This document shows, in pieces, positions 40,801 to 54,800 of a stretch of 64,000 nucleotides of DNA; within the stretch, counting starts at the first letter, position 1; every line of letters begins with the position of its first letter. The DNA is taken from NCBI RefSeq assembly GCF_041146795.1, contig NC_135180.1:40112794-40176793 (forward strand), written 5' to 3'. The translations under genes and the position numbers were made by a program. This stretch comes from Maylandia zebra. Lineage: Eukaryota > Chordata > Actinopteri > Cichliformes > Cichlidae. Below the pieces are notes generated by a model that searched no databases, was not told where the DNA came from, and worked only from the letters and a program-made list of their open reading frames with translations.

Positions 40801-41795
40801 AATGCATGTAGAACTAATGTCACACAGATGTTGAACTGCATGGATTCACCCGTTAGAAAACTTGACAAGTAGAATAAACCACCTCCCACTTTGCCTCTGG
40901 GTTATTTTTCTGACATCAGAGGATCATTTTACCTTCTTTACCTCAGACTCAGGGGGCAAAGGTCAAAGGTGGTAAGCTTCTATCTTTTCGCCTTGTCACA
41001 CGTGGAGGATTTCCTTTGGACCGCTGCTCAAACACAAGCAGATGTGGTTTCACGGTGAGGGCACTCATTATTATCACTTGTAATAATCAGCAGATGGAGT
41101 AGATTAGCTCCGCCTACACCAGGTACAGCATTAAAATCTGGTCAGATTATTTGCTCCTTCCTATCTGGTCTGCTCTGCGGCTCTGTCATCTGTGATGAGT
41201 GTAATAGGTCCAGAGTGAAACCTCCACCTGTGAGAAGCTGATTTCTAACAAACCTTGCAGCAAGAGTAAAGATCAGTTCAGCTCGACTCGTCTCCATCAC
41301 TGCCCATCAGCCACTCCCTCACCTGCAGAGCGACGGCACAGGTGGGATGGAAGCCCATTTCTGCCCACAAATGGAAACACACCTGCTGTAAACGTCTGAA
41401 CGTTTTACTCTACTTTGTATTTTGGGGGCGCTGAGCCTTTATTAGTCAGCAGAGAGCGGGCAGGAAGTGGCCGTGGGGAATTGAACCTGCACCTATGAGG
41501 TGCCTGAAGGTCTCACCTGTGAAATATTTTTTTGTCATTCAGACACGACCTTAAATATTCGATTCATCTTTTACTTTAAAATTCATTTCAGCCGAGGTCA
41601 TTGGGTAGCATCCCCCCCCGAAATGGGCTTCCATACATACAGCACTGACCAATAGGAGCTCAGAACCCGTCACTGTGGTATTATGTCGGTGCCAGCCCCC
41701 TGCTGCAGGAGCTTCGGACACTTTCTGATGACATCATGCAGGCTTTAAGAGACGCTTAGCTCTGATTGGCTGGTACAAATGGGGTGCAAATATGG
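37855..41795 (-). other. lrch3: Probable long lrch3 3' UTR or downstream intergenic DNA
   Basis: No coding exon is supported. Minus-strand AATAAA signals occur at 38039, 41440 and 37873-37878 among others, so the 3' UTR of the CH-ending isoform could be anywhere from 0.35 to 3.9 kb. The region includes a C-run at 38891-38909. Transcript data would be needed to choose. Confidence 0.3.
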
Positions 41796-41957
41796 CTAGA
41801 TGGTGACAGACGGCCCCGGTGGGGTTGATGGCGTCGTGGGGGTCGCTGTGGTGCTGGAGTGTCGGGGCGGGGCCAGGTTGAGCAGGGCGCCGACGGTCAC
41901 GGCCACCTGGGGTAGCCCTCGCTCCTCCAGGATGTGAAGAGGAAGGCACAACTGACT
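41796..41957 (-). CDS. lrch3: lrch3 terminal exon A: completes the CH domain
   Basis: Spliced after GVPQ it gives SQLCLPLHILEERGLPQVAV then TVGALLNLAPP and a Ser/Thr/Pro-rich tail ending TPPGPSVTI, with stop at 41796-41798. It corresponds to the standard mammalian LRCH3 ending (LCLPLHILEEKGLSQVAVTV). It lies 2.8 kb beyond the preceding coding exon. Confidence 0.92.
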   Translation of the reverse strand, partial: SQLCLPLHILEERGLPQVAVTVGALLNLAPPRHSSTTATPTTPSTPPGPSVTI

Positions 41958-44900
41958 CTGCACAGACAAACACCACAGAAGAAGACACAGCGAGGGGCAG
42001 GGGGAACGGATGGAAAACGAAATCAACAGGTAAAATAACTGAAACCATGGCAACGCAAGGATGAAAACAAGGAACGGCAAAAATGATGGAGGAGGAGGAG
42101 GAAAGAAGGGGCGGGGCGTGCAGATGGAAGCAGACAGGTGAGAGAGCTTTGAACAGAAGGCTGTGGGCCAAAGACGGGGGCGGAGACAGAAGGAAGTAAG
42201 AGGCGGATGGGAAGTGTAGTGCCACAGCGGCAGGTGTCAGTTTTGAGCCGGCTGCCATCAAACACGTACAGATTTAAACTCCAACACATTTGCACGGTGA
42301 CGCACCAATCAGCACACCTTCCACACAGCTAGGAAACATGGGAGTTTATCAGCACTGAGAATAATCGATCACCTGACTAACAATAACCTCCGAGTTTAGC
42401 TCAGTGAGGCCTGAAAGCAGCGACTGCAGCACAAACTTGTCAGGAAGCTCGGATCAGGATCACGCACTCATGCTTACAGAGAGGGGAGCACCCCCTGCTG
42501 GTGGAGGAAGAATAAGGCACTGCCTTGTCGTCATCTTCACAACACGCGTGCTAGAAGCTCTGCTAAGGTGTCCTGGGCCACACCAGTGGACCGACTGCAG
42601 TGGCAGGAGCTGGTTTCCACTAGGACACCAGTCCAGTGTCGGTGGGTTGCAGGCGAGTATGAAGCATGAAATTAATGTGCTGACATCAGTTTACACCTTG
42701 ACTGTGTTACCTGATGTCGGGTCTCTGTGAAGAGGATGAAGCGGCCATTGCTAGCATCGATGGAACAAACCAATCAGGAGGCAAAGACCTCCAGGTGTGT
42801 TTGAAAGACAGACAAGTGAGTCGAGCGGCTTTACTGAACTTTATTGATGGAGCTCTAAAAGGAACAGAGCAGAGGCACAGGTCTACAAAACACTCAGACA
42901 TCCTCATCCTCACTCTTCATCGTAGAACAATCCCATCCTGTGACGCTTCGGCGTGCTCCGGCCGGTTGGAGCCACAGGAAACCCGCCCACGTTGAGGCCG
43001 AGTCCCCTCCCACTGCAGGATGCCTCTTTGTTCTGCTCGAGTTTCCACCGTCACAGACATAAGAGCGATGGCGAGGCCATCACAGGTCGGTGTCCTGACC
43101 CTGCACACCTGTGGGGGTTGCTGCTAGTCCTGCAGTGGGAGGAGTCTCCAGAGCCTCGGTACAGGTGACACTGAAGGTTCCTGCGCTTCGACCGGAGAGC
43201 CACCCGGGAGGTCAATGCAGGCATCAGACCACATGTGAAATGCTGATGTGGTGCTCAGAGGTCGTTTCCAGGGAGACGTGTTTCTGATGGGAGGGGCTGA
43301 CACTTCAAACAGTAAAAAATGGAACGTAAGGCACGGGGCAGAACGCCAACAGGCAGGACGCGAGCGTGAGGGCGAGCTTTGGGGGATCGTCCAGGTCCGA
43401 CTGAGGGGTCACATGGTCCTCTGGCTCAAACACTCAACTCTGCTGTGCCTCACGCCTTCTACCTGCCCACTGGGCGGAGCATCGGTCACTCAAAGGGTCA
43501 CGGGGGGGGGGGGGGGGGGGCTGGATGTTCATCGTCGTCAGCAGAAAATGTTTCTGTTAATCAGCAAGGAGGCTGCGACACGCACACCTGTACAGGTGAG
43601 AGAGGAACGGCTTATGGATGATTTCAAAGCATATGGGAGAGCATTTGATCCAGCTGCTGGAGTGAACTCGCTCGGATGTTCCTCTGAGCCCACAGCTGAT
43701 TGGCCGATGACAGACGCTCTAACTCGAGTGGCGAGCATCGCCCCACGCTGATCTGAGTCTTCACCTTTGACCTGAACACGTCTACAGGGCCAGGATCAGA
43801 GCCTCAGGAGCAGCGTCAGGTCCCGCAGATGGGCGTGTCTACAGACTAGACGCCGCTGCACACGTCAGGAGACAGACGGACCAATCGCAGCCAGGCTCTT
43901 CTCCTCGGCCCAGTTTTTGTGCTAAACTAACGTAACCTGAAAGGTGGCAGTACTACGACAGATCCAGGGCAGGATTCCTGCGTCACTGTGGTGAACGGAG
44001 ACTCTGAGGGGGACATTGCTGGGATAAATTCACGCCCGCTGCGTGCAACTTGGCGAGATCGCCCTCGGCTCGCTCGGCATCAGACGTGCGGCGCCAGGTG
44101 CACATAAATGGCACACAGCACCGACATGACAGACAGGTAAAAGAGGGCGAAGCCGGCCAGCTGGACCTGAGGGGACAGGCTGACCAGGGGAGGAGCCATG
44201 GAGAGCAGCACCTCCACTGTGGCATAAACCCCGCCCCCTTTCCCCTCCAGGACGTCGCCCACTGAACAGAGATGGTCCTGAGTGCGTGCGTGTTGGGTGA
44301 GATGGACACGGTGGAGGAAGAACAGAGGAGAGACGCACGGAAGGAGGAAGGGAGCGATGAGAGGCGGGACGATGACAGAGAGGAAGAGAGGCGTTAGTAG
44401 AAGAAGAAACTTCAAACTTCACCATCAGTCGTCCAGCCCGATTGGTTGGTTCGTTATGATAAACCGCACGCGTATTTATGACTACCCAGCCCCGCCCCAT
44501 CAGTCATGGCGGCGTGCTGCAGATCGCACTGAGATTTAATGACAGCGTCAGCAGCAGAGGCCGAACCCGTGTCTGAAATCTCCGAGCCGGGGTCAAAGGT
44601 CACTCTCAATAAAAACCCCAGCGGGCCCCGTTTCATTAAAGGCATCGGCTCGTCTGGCAGGAGGACTGATGGGGAACATTTGGATTTGCTGTTGTTCGTT
44701 CATCGCTCAGGTGTGCATGGTACCTGTGGGACTCCGATGCGGCGACACGCCTCCAGGAAGTTCTCCACGTTTCTGCGGCACTTGGCCATGGTGAGTTTGG
44801 GCTGCGGGCAGACGGGACAGTCAGCGGGGCACACCTGAACAGCAGCGCACACATTAACACTTTACTCACCACGGCAGGGGAGGGGACGTGGATGCTGGGG

Positions 44901-47900
44901 ACGGACCGCGGCCTCACGTGATTGGCCAGGTGACAGAGAACCACGCCGTCCGTCAGGGCTGCTCCCAGGTCACTCGGCAGTGACACTTTGAGACGAGCCT
45001 CGATGTTCTTGGAGGGAGAGAGAGGGCTGATCAGTCACCTGTGAACAAGGTAACCCACCCAGGTGAGTCCAGGTACGCACCTTCCTGAGCTGCTCCACCA
45101 CCTCGACGTCCTCTGCAGCAAGAGGAGGAGCGGCGGGAGCCTCCTCTTGGCTCGGAGGAGCAGAGGTGTCACCTGGAGGACAGAGAGGGAACAGCAGTCA
45201 CACAGAGCACACCTGACAGGTGAGTGAGGCTGAGGACACACCCCCACAGGACCTCACCTTTCCTCTTCTCCTCCCTCTGCGCGAGCCGGAACAGGAAGCT
45301 CTCTGGCCGCACATTGGTAGTTCGACAGGAGGCCACGCCCCCCGAGCTGGGGTAAGACGGCGACTGATTGGCTGAAAGAAGAGAAAATCCAGGTGTGAGC
45401 GGGAGGCAGGCGAACACTGGGGAGGGGAGGGGCTTCGGTAAACTGTCGGTCTTACCTGTAGGAGAGAGAGCAGCTCGGTCCTCACCCTGTGGGACAACAC
45501 AACACAGTCACACAGCTGGACACACCTGGAGGTCAGTGCGAGGCAGCGAGCTTCAGGTGTGCTGCTAGCTCCAGGCTGCTCAGGTGTGTCAACGCTAATG
45601 ATGTCATTTCAGGTAAAATACTGATTAACATTCAGTGGAATCACTCAGGTACTCTTCACAGGTATTTCTGATCATGTGACTGAACAAAAACAGCTGCTCT
45701 GGGGGCGGGGCCGAGACCACTTCTTTCCTGAAACAGTGAAATGACGTCTGTAACTGGGACGTCCTGCAGTGGACACCGGGCCTCATTCACCGAACACGCG
45801 TCAGCAAAATCACACACGTGAAACATGAACAACACGACAGCGAATCGCAGTCATTTCTCACTTTAATGAGAAAGAACGCCAGAGGACGCTCGGCTTCCAC
45901 GGCAGCGGTTAAAAACACCGGACTGAAACACAATGAGGCTATGTCCACACGTACACGGGTATTTTTGAAAATGAAGATTTTCCGTTTTCGTTTATACAAA
46001 AAAATCCCGTTCACACATAAAAGCCAAACACGAAGGAAAACGCTGCTAGGAACAGCAGCTATATCTCTAGCCGTGTAGAAATGTTGGCCAATCAGAAGTC
46101 TAGAAGCCTCGGTGGGAAAGAGTAAACAAAGATGGGGCATAGAAGCAGAACTGAGTCGTCTGTGTGGAGGGACAGTAACTGTGTGTGTGTACGCATGTAA
46201 ACACTGCAGAGTAACAGTAACAGTGTTGTAGAAATTCATTTCACCGAAACAACGTGGCGCACAGTGTGACGTCAAAAAAGGCGCACACCTTTGACACTGC
46301 GTTTTCTGCGTTTACCTCGTCCACACGTAAACGCAAAAACTGAGTTTTTGAAAATCTCCATTTTCAGTGACCGAAAACGCCGTTTACGTGTGGACGAAAG
46401 GCGCAAACGCATAGAAAAATCTGCGTTTTCAAAAATACCCGGGTACGTGTGGACGTAGCCTGAGACTCGTGGAAAAACGAAAAGAAAAAGACCTGAGCGC
46501 CGACGGAAAGAGAAGGAGGAAGTCAGCAGACAGGCAGCACCTGACAGAAGACTGGTCTACGATTGTCGCCATGTCCAACGCCGTTCGGCCCCGTTAACAT
46601 CACCACGTTTGTTTTGGTTTTTTCGACTTTTTGCAAACTGAAACGGACCAAAGAGAAACGACGTGCAGCGAGACACCTCAAAGGACCGTCCCACGTTTAC
46701 CTGTCCAAGGTTTGCGAATGAGGCCCAGTGACACCTGGTGTTGCTAATGAAATATTGTAACGACAAACCGCTGACTCCGCCTCCTAGAAACTGCCTCACT
46801 TTGAAGGTCAAGCATGCGGACACAGTGCAGCATGCACAGTGCAGTACCTGCAGCAGACAGGAGGTGGCGCTATCAGAAGTGTGAGAATAACAGCCGTCTA
46901 CAGACAGTCCAGCCACAGACTGAGACACAGACAGACAGACAGACAGGGGAGGGGCCAAATAAAAAGAAAGGAAGAGCAGTGATGTCAGTGAACGTTGTGT
47001 CCAGCAGGGACGGACGCGTGGAAGGCGTGTGTCACCTGTCTGTGTGAGCCAGGTCGCCTCTTTATCGTGTTTGTGTCAAAGTCGATCTCAAACACCAGGA
47101 CACACTGACACACAGACAGACACGCAGACAGACAGGAAGGAAGGTGGCGAGGGCGGAGATAAAAAGAAAGGGGGAGGATCAAACTGAGGAGGAAGTGAAG
47201 ATGAGGAAAAAAGAAAAGGGGAAGAAGAAGAAGAGAAGAAGAAGTAGTTAATGCAGAGATTCAGGTGTTAATGACGTGCAGGTGCTTTCAGCTCATCGTC
47301 TGTTTCAGTGAATTTAAGCTCCGACAGCTCGGCAGGTTCAGGAAACGCGTCGCACAAACTTTACCACCTCAGTCTCTCCACAGGAAGTGCCGATGCTCAC
47401 GGGACACACCCACAGCGTTAATCACCTCTAGGTCCAACGATTTCAGCTCCAGTGAGACGATCAGTGTTTGTTCTCCTGGCTGTGACAATAAAGTTTTTCT
47501 AAGGATTTGCGAGCGCCGCCGTCACCGTCGGTGATGTTTAGAGAACAATGAGGTCAGCTGACACGTGATGATGCTACAGAAGCAGAGCGGCCAGACTGTT
47601 AAACTAAAGTTCACAACGAGGGTCTCTGCTGGGCGGAGACAAACATCACCATGTGACAGGAAGTAGATGCTGAAAAGAGACCAAACTGAACCTGAGAGAG
47701 TAACCGCTGCTGCTCGGGTTACTCCTGAACCAGTTTAAACCAGTTTATGGACGCGCCGTGTGACCCTTTATAGACTAACATGTCATCACCACAGTCACAG
47801 TAGCCACTCAGAGCCCAGAGGAGTAGATAGGAAAGGGGTAAAGGGAGAGGATAAGGACAGGTGGTGCTGGGTGGGGCTTAGAGGAAAGGTGGACAGGTGT

Positions 47901-50900
47901 GTTCATGCTGATTCAGTCCTCAGAATCCCTCGGGTTTGTGTGCTTTTTCAAAATAAGAGCGCTCTGCTAACACAGGCTAACACGGCTCCAGTGCAATCGA
48001 GCGTGGGGTCAAAGTGATCCACAGAGAGAAACACGTCTGTCTGCGTAACGCTAAAATGAGAGCTCGTTTCTCACCTCGACCTTTAACCTTCATTCAAGTT
48101 TGTCACTGATCTGGAGCTCCTCCATGTCACGACATCAAAACTTTGACCATGCCGCCGGTTCAGGTGGTTCATACAGCGGCGAGAAGCCAACCACGAGATG
48201 AAAACGAACCCGATAATCAACCACGTAAAACATATTTACACCCAGACGAGTTTCACGCGCTCGAGCCGAGACCACAACACTGAGCAGCTGATAAATATAT
48301 TTACAAAATAACAGCACGATGAGGAAACGCAGTGCGGACGCAGTTTGTCCTCCAAACGCTTCTGCACACAAACCCGAGCGACCCTGCTCTGAAAATCAGT
48401 TAGTAGCTGTTGGGGGTGGGGCCATACTCTTACCATGAACAGGGCGGAGTCGTCTGTGTGGGTGGAGCGTCGGGAGGGGTAGACGTTCTGAGCGCACAAA
48501 CAGACACCACAGACACACAAACACATTAACAAATACTAACATACAGGTGAGAGCGTGGCGAATGAGGGGTGTGGTTTAAACAGGGGCGGGGCTAGACTCA
48601 CTGTGCGAGCTTCTAATAACCATCGCTATTAGAAGATCGTTACCTGCTGAGTCGTGCAGCTTTACGTTTTCTCTCAGATATTTGGAACAAAAACGATTTT
48701 CCACATTGCTCCCATGTCAGAGGTCAGAGGTCATGCGTGCTTGGCTCCACAGTTTGAAACACTCTCAGCTCTCAGCACCGGTCAGATGGGACAGATCAGC
48801 GAGTGAGGGAGCGGGAGTCGCCCTGGGTCACCATGGGCTGTGGAGGCGGGGTTAACTTACGAGACAGGCCTGACCCCGACAGGATGACCCTTGACCTCCA
48901 TGTCTTCATTTATCTTTGTTAGACGTTTGAAAGTGAACGCACGTGCCGATAAAAACCGACCGACTAATCGCGCCCACACTCGCCGGCGTTTTTCTGTCAG
49001 CCTCACACAGCACCATGTTTACCTCTGAGCCAACCAATCATCAGCAAGTGAATCACACGCCTCCATCGTTACAGGAAGTGAAACGTTATGACTCTGATTC
49101 CATCAAACCAATCACGAATTATTATTATTACATCATTTAACAACACCTGTTCACAAAGAGGTACACACCGACTCACACAGACTCACACAGACACACACGC
49201 TCATACACACAGACACACACGCTCACACACACAGATTCACTCACACACACACATACACACACACACACACGCTCACACAGACTCACACACACAGACTCAC
49301 ACGCTCACACACACAGACTCACTCACACAGACTCACTCACACACACATACACACAGACTCACACGCTCACACACACAGATTCACTCACATACACATACAC
49401 ACACACACACACACGCTCACACAGACTCACACACACAGACTCACACGCTCACACACACAGACTCACACGCTCACACACACACGCTCACACACACAGACTC
49501 ACACGCTCACACACACAGATTCACTCACATACACACACACACACGCTCACACAGACTCACACGCTCACACACACAGACTCACACGCTCACACACACAGAC
49601 TCACCTCTGTGTCAGGACTGGCCTTCGTGGGACTCGGAGCTGCTTTATGCTGAAAAGCATCAACAGAGTTTCGATCAATAACAGCTGATCAGCGATCAAT
49701 AACGTGCCGTCACCAGTTAAACTGGTACCGTTCGTACCTTGGCGTGTCCGCTCACGTTGTCCCTCTGCAGCGAGCGGTTCTTCTGCCGCTCCTCGTCGTA
49801 CCTCATGGCGGCAAGCTGCGCCTCCCTCCTCATCCTCTCCACGCCGCCTCTCTGAGGACACAGACCGTCAGTGCTGCTGCAGCTGTGCTCAGCTTCTACC
49901 TCACAGGTAAATGGTAAATGGCCTGCATTTATATAGCGCTTTTCTAGTCCCTAAGGACCCCAAAGCGCTTCACACTACATTCAGTCATTCACCCATTCAC
50001 ACACACATTCACACACTGGCGATAGCAAGCTACATTGTAGCCACAGCTGCCCTGGGGCGCACTGACAGAGGCGAGGCTGCCGGACACTGGCGCCACCGGG
50101 CCCTCTGACCACCACCAGTAGGCAAACACGGGGTTAGTATCTTGCCCAAGGACATTTGGCATGCAGCCAGGATGCAGCCTGGGATCGAACCACCGACCTT
50201 CTGATTAGTGGCTGACCTGCTCTGCCACCTGAGCTACAGCCACCCCATGGACTGCCTTACCTGTCCGTGTGAGCCAGATGCGGCCGCGGCGCTATCGACT
50301 CCACCCCTGAGGGACAGGAGTTGACACAGTAAGCGAGACAGGAAGCCAGACAGGAAGTGAAAAGAGCAGGTGTGATAAAGGTGAACGAGGACCGTACCTG
50401 CTGTGTCTCCTCGGGTCTTCCATCCTCGAAGAGCCGCTTTTCACAGGAGAACCCTGAGCACAGAGACAGGAAGTCACATAGGCTTTTCACAATAAAGCTC
50501 AGGTTTTACACCACAATTATCAGTTTATACCTCAAACCACCGACAGACTCGACCTTTGACCTTTCAGAAGTCTGTGTAAAAAGGCTTACTGTAAAGACTG
50601 TAGTTAAAAGACGACAAGCAATTGTGGGGTGCATGTGAGTCGCAGGTGTGACTTCCTGTGGGCGGAGCTCTCACCTCTCTGGTGATGCGTCTCTCGATGT
50701 AAGCCATGAACTGAGAGCTCAGGCTGGTCCTGTCTCCTCCCCCACGACTCCTCCCCTCCTCCTCCTCCTCCTCACCCGCACAGCTGTCGATGAAGTCGAT
50801 CTGCTCCAACTCCCCATCTGACACACACACAGAGGAGGAGACGATCCAGACGAGAAGCACCAATCAGCTCCATCACTCACCACATTCACTCTGAGTACTC

Positions 50901-51766
50901 TGGATTCCGACTGGCTGGCAGCTGTGGAGCGTAACTTCGAACCAGCTGATGGAGACGTCTGTGCAGGTGAGAGCTTCTACCAGTTTCACCTGTCCTAACC
51001 ATGAGCCACGTCACACTGATCTGAATTGATGATGCTGAAGCAGCCGGAGCCAACCTTCCACTAACACGCTCGGCTTCATCTTCCTCAGCAGTGTGCCAGG
51101 CTCAGGTGCGTTTGTTTTACCGCCTCAACCTCTAAACTGATGTGAGATCAGAGAAACGCTCACATGTGCCATTAGGCAGTGCCGCTCCTCCCGCCGCGCC
51201 TCCTCGCTGCCTCTGGTCTCGGCTGATGTCGGCCACTCGCTGCGGCAGCTCCGACAGCTCCTCTGAGGCCTGCACAGAGGAGACAGCGCGGTTTCTGCAA
51301 ACGGAGCTCGAGCAGGAGCGAAATCAGCGGCTCAACACCAGCAGGCTGCGATGGGTGGGCTTATTATTCTGTGGGTCGGCACAGCTCTGATCGTTTAGCA
51401 ATGCCTGACGGGCTCGCCCTGGTGTGAGCCACGCTAACCACACATTTATCTGCTACAGCACAGTTCATGTAAAAATCCTCCACTGTTAAAGGGTCAGGGG
51501 TCAACAGGGGTCAAGATGGAGGAAACGTGTCGTCGACTCATTAAACTAAAAGAAAACAGAACATCGAGGCTGCCGTGACGAAACACTGTCTGTGTTTGTG
51601 TGCGTGTGTGTGTGTGTGACCTCGTTGCTCAGCCATCTCTTGTCTCCGCTGTCGACGCTGTTGAAGCCGGAGTCGAGCGCTCCGTAGGGACGCCCGGGGT
51701 AAAGCTCATCCACACTGATGGGGCAAAGTGAGAGAGTCAAAGGCTTTTATTGTGAAAGAGCAGCAG

Positions 51767-51832
<66 letters not shown>

Positions 51833-54800
51833 GACCAGGAGCTGAAGGTCAGAGGTCGTCTGTCGTACTCGGGCAGGTCCGGCGTCGTCTTGCTGGCCTC
51901 CAGATTCAGGTACTTAAATATGTGAACTTTCCCTTTAATGCAGATCTGCAGACAGGAAGCAGACGTTAGCTCTGAACCGACACCTGCACAGGGACGCCTG
52001 CGAGGTCACTTCCTGCGTACCTGAGCGGGCGGGGTCTGCAGCGGGTTGTTGTCGAGGACGATGGTCTGCAGCTGCGTGAGGCGGCGATAACAGACGGGGA
52101 TGGAGGTCACTTTGTTACAGGAGAAGTCGAGACGCACCAGAGGCAGCTCGGCCAGCTCTGCAGGGACGACCAATCAGATTACTCCACGAGCCATCACGCT
52201 TCACTTCCCAGGTTTGACAACACAATGACTCAATTCTCTTCTTCTTATGGTTCCATCCGTTCTTTTGAGGGGTGGAGCCTATCCCAGCTACCATAGGGCG
52301 AAAGGCGGGGCACACCTAAATACTACTAATTATTACTAATGGCCACTAGTGGACAATTGGCAGTACTGCACGTGTTTTTTACTGTCTCATCATCCTGGAG
52401 GAAAATTAAAGAAACCAAGACGACCTATGACTGCTGTGGATCTACATTGCGCCCAGGCACGTTCAGATCCCTGAACGTGGCGTGGAGTATCGCCTCGCAT
52501 TGCTGCCGGGACTGACCGCTATGTCTGGTTTTGATCTGGGTGGATAAGTGAGTTTAAACGAGCTGTGCTGACCGCCGGGGTCGCGGTGGAGCGTCAGCGA
52601 TTGGTGTGATTTGCCATTCGGTTAAACTCAAAGACGTGCAAACGACTATACTGTTTTTACCTGCTGGGTGGGCGTGTCCCCGTAGCTCTGACGTCAGGTG
52701 AAAACTGTGGATCGCCTGTTCTAGGATTTTACTACTCAGCTGTAAAAAAACGAAATCTGACTCGCCGTCAGAACTCGCTCAGGAGTTCACAGACGAGTCG
52801 AGACAAGCAGAGAAATGTGGCGGCGACTGAGCTGTGAGAGAGAGAGCAGCTCTTTGGAAAGATAGCAGGAAATGCCGCGGCCGCTTTGAAACCTGAACAC
52901 AACAGCGGGCGCTTCGTGCCACTGCTGTTCGGCCTGTGTGGTGATTTTAATCACGTTGCTTTGACGGGTGGAGATTCACGACACTGATGTTTGGGTCAGA
53001 GGTTAAAAACTGCAGCTCACCCGTCTGCATGTGCACTGGGGGAGGAGGAGCTCCACGCTCACACAGGAGCACCAGACCCATCAGTGGGTTAGTCTGGTCT
53101 GAGCCATGCCCTCTGCCGTGGGCTGACTGACAGCTCAGTGGGAGGAGCTTAGATTGGCAGCGCGATCCAGGTGTTTTATTCCAATTTAACCTGCAGTCAT
53201 TTATCAGGGCCTGAGTCAGCTGATCGGCTGATACAGAAACAATAACTGATAACAGACAGCGCAGACTCCAGGCTGTGAACACAGCGGTCACCATCGTTTC
53301 ACGCGTTTGTGTGTGTACCTGGTGGCAGTCGGACCAGGTGGTTTCTCCTGATGTTCAGGTCTCTTAGAGCCTCCAGCTGGCCCACCTGAGCAGGCAGAGT
53401 CTGGATCTCGTTGCAGCTCACATCCTGTGGGCGATCAAAGATAACGATAATCAATAAGCGCTGCGATCGGTCAGCGAGGATGCCGACGTGCGGCGTGAGA
53501 GGACCGACCAGCTCGGTGAGGTGCCTCAGCTGTCCCAGCTCCTCCGGCAGGGAAACCAGCTTGTTGTTGCAGGCGATCAAAACCTTCAGAGGGAGGCCGC
53601 AGACGACGGCGGGCAGCACCGACAGCTGGTTCCGACTGAGGGGAGGGGCATTAAGAGAGGGGCGGGGTCACAGACACAGGCATCCAGCTGTCATCGGTAA
53701 ACATGTGACAAGTGTGCATGTGACAGAGAACAGAGGAAGAGGAGGACTACGAGACAAAACAGAATGAGACAAAGAAAAGAAAGACGATGAAGAGCAGAGA
53801 GGAAGAAGAAGAGGAAGACAAAAAGCAGAAGAAGATGAGGAGACGCTTCCAGATTCCTTCTGGTCCTGCTGATGACACCAAAAGTGGGCTTCATGGTTTC
53901 CGACCAATAAAATCAGCAGCATTCAAGCCGTCGGTTCAGTGAGCAGCACCCACAGGTCACCCACAGAAAAGCACGCCACAAGGTGAGGACATGCCAGAGG
54001 ACTTCCTGTTTGGTGCCGTCTGACAGAGCGTGGAGCTCGTGATAAATGAAACAGACCTGAGGCACACAACTGCACAGGTGTGTGTGTCTTTGTGTGTGTT
54101 ACCTGAGGTTCAGGTAGGTAAGCGCCTGCAGGTTGAGCAGGCCGTCAGGCAGCGACCGCAGACAGTTCTGGTACAGGTTCAGACTCTCCAGAGACACGAA
54201 GAGACAAACCTCAAGAGGAAGCTCCGACAGCCGGTTACGAGACAGATCTGCACACACACACGGTACAGGTTAACCCGAGATCACACACACACACACACGG
54301 TACAGGTTAACCCGAGATCACGCACACGGTACAGGTTAACCCGAGATCACGCACACGCACACGGTACAGGTTAACCCGAGATCACACACACGGTACAGGT
54401 TAACCCGAGATCACACACACACGGTACAGGTTAACCCGAGATCACGCACACGCACACGGTACAGGTTAACCCGAGATCACGCACACGCACACGGTACAGG
54501 TTAACCCGAGATCACGCACACGGTACAGGTTAACCCGAGATCACGCACACGGTACAGGTTAACCCGAGATCACGCACACGGTACAGGTTAACCCGAGATC
54601 ACGCACACGCACACGGTACAGGTTAACCCGAGATCACGCACACGGTACAGGTTAACCCGAGATCACACACACACGTGTTCCTGAAGCTGCTGGTGACCCG
54701 CGCACACACAGAGCTCACACATGAACATAACCCGCCTCCGAGGACTGCAGAGCGCCGAGGGGACGCTTGGCCCCTGCTCACTCTGCACACACAGAAATGT

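Noticed and set aside
42404..43751. Plus-strand frames between the two lrch3 terminal exons as a separate gene
   Set aside because: They have no recognisable domains or splice structure. A G-run and scattered stops argue for UTR or intron.
44030..44500. 156-codon minus-strand frame overlapping terminal exon B in another frame
   Set aside because: It is out of phase with lrch3 exon 19. The frame ending at 44080 is the one that joins and encodes the hydrophobic tail.
49088..49681. 197-codon His/Thr-rich frame
   Set aside because: It is a reading of the CA minisatellite in lrch3 intron 13, on the strand opposite to the gene.
54261..54675. Regular repeat with short spacers, CRISPR-like at first sight
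   Set aside because: The spacers are CA microsatellite variants rather than unique sequence. It is a minisatellite in a fish intron.
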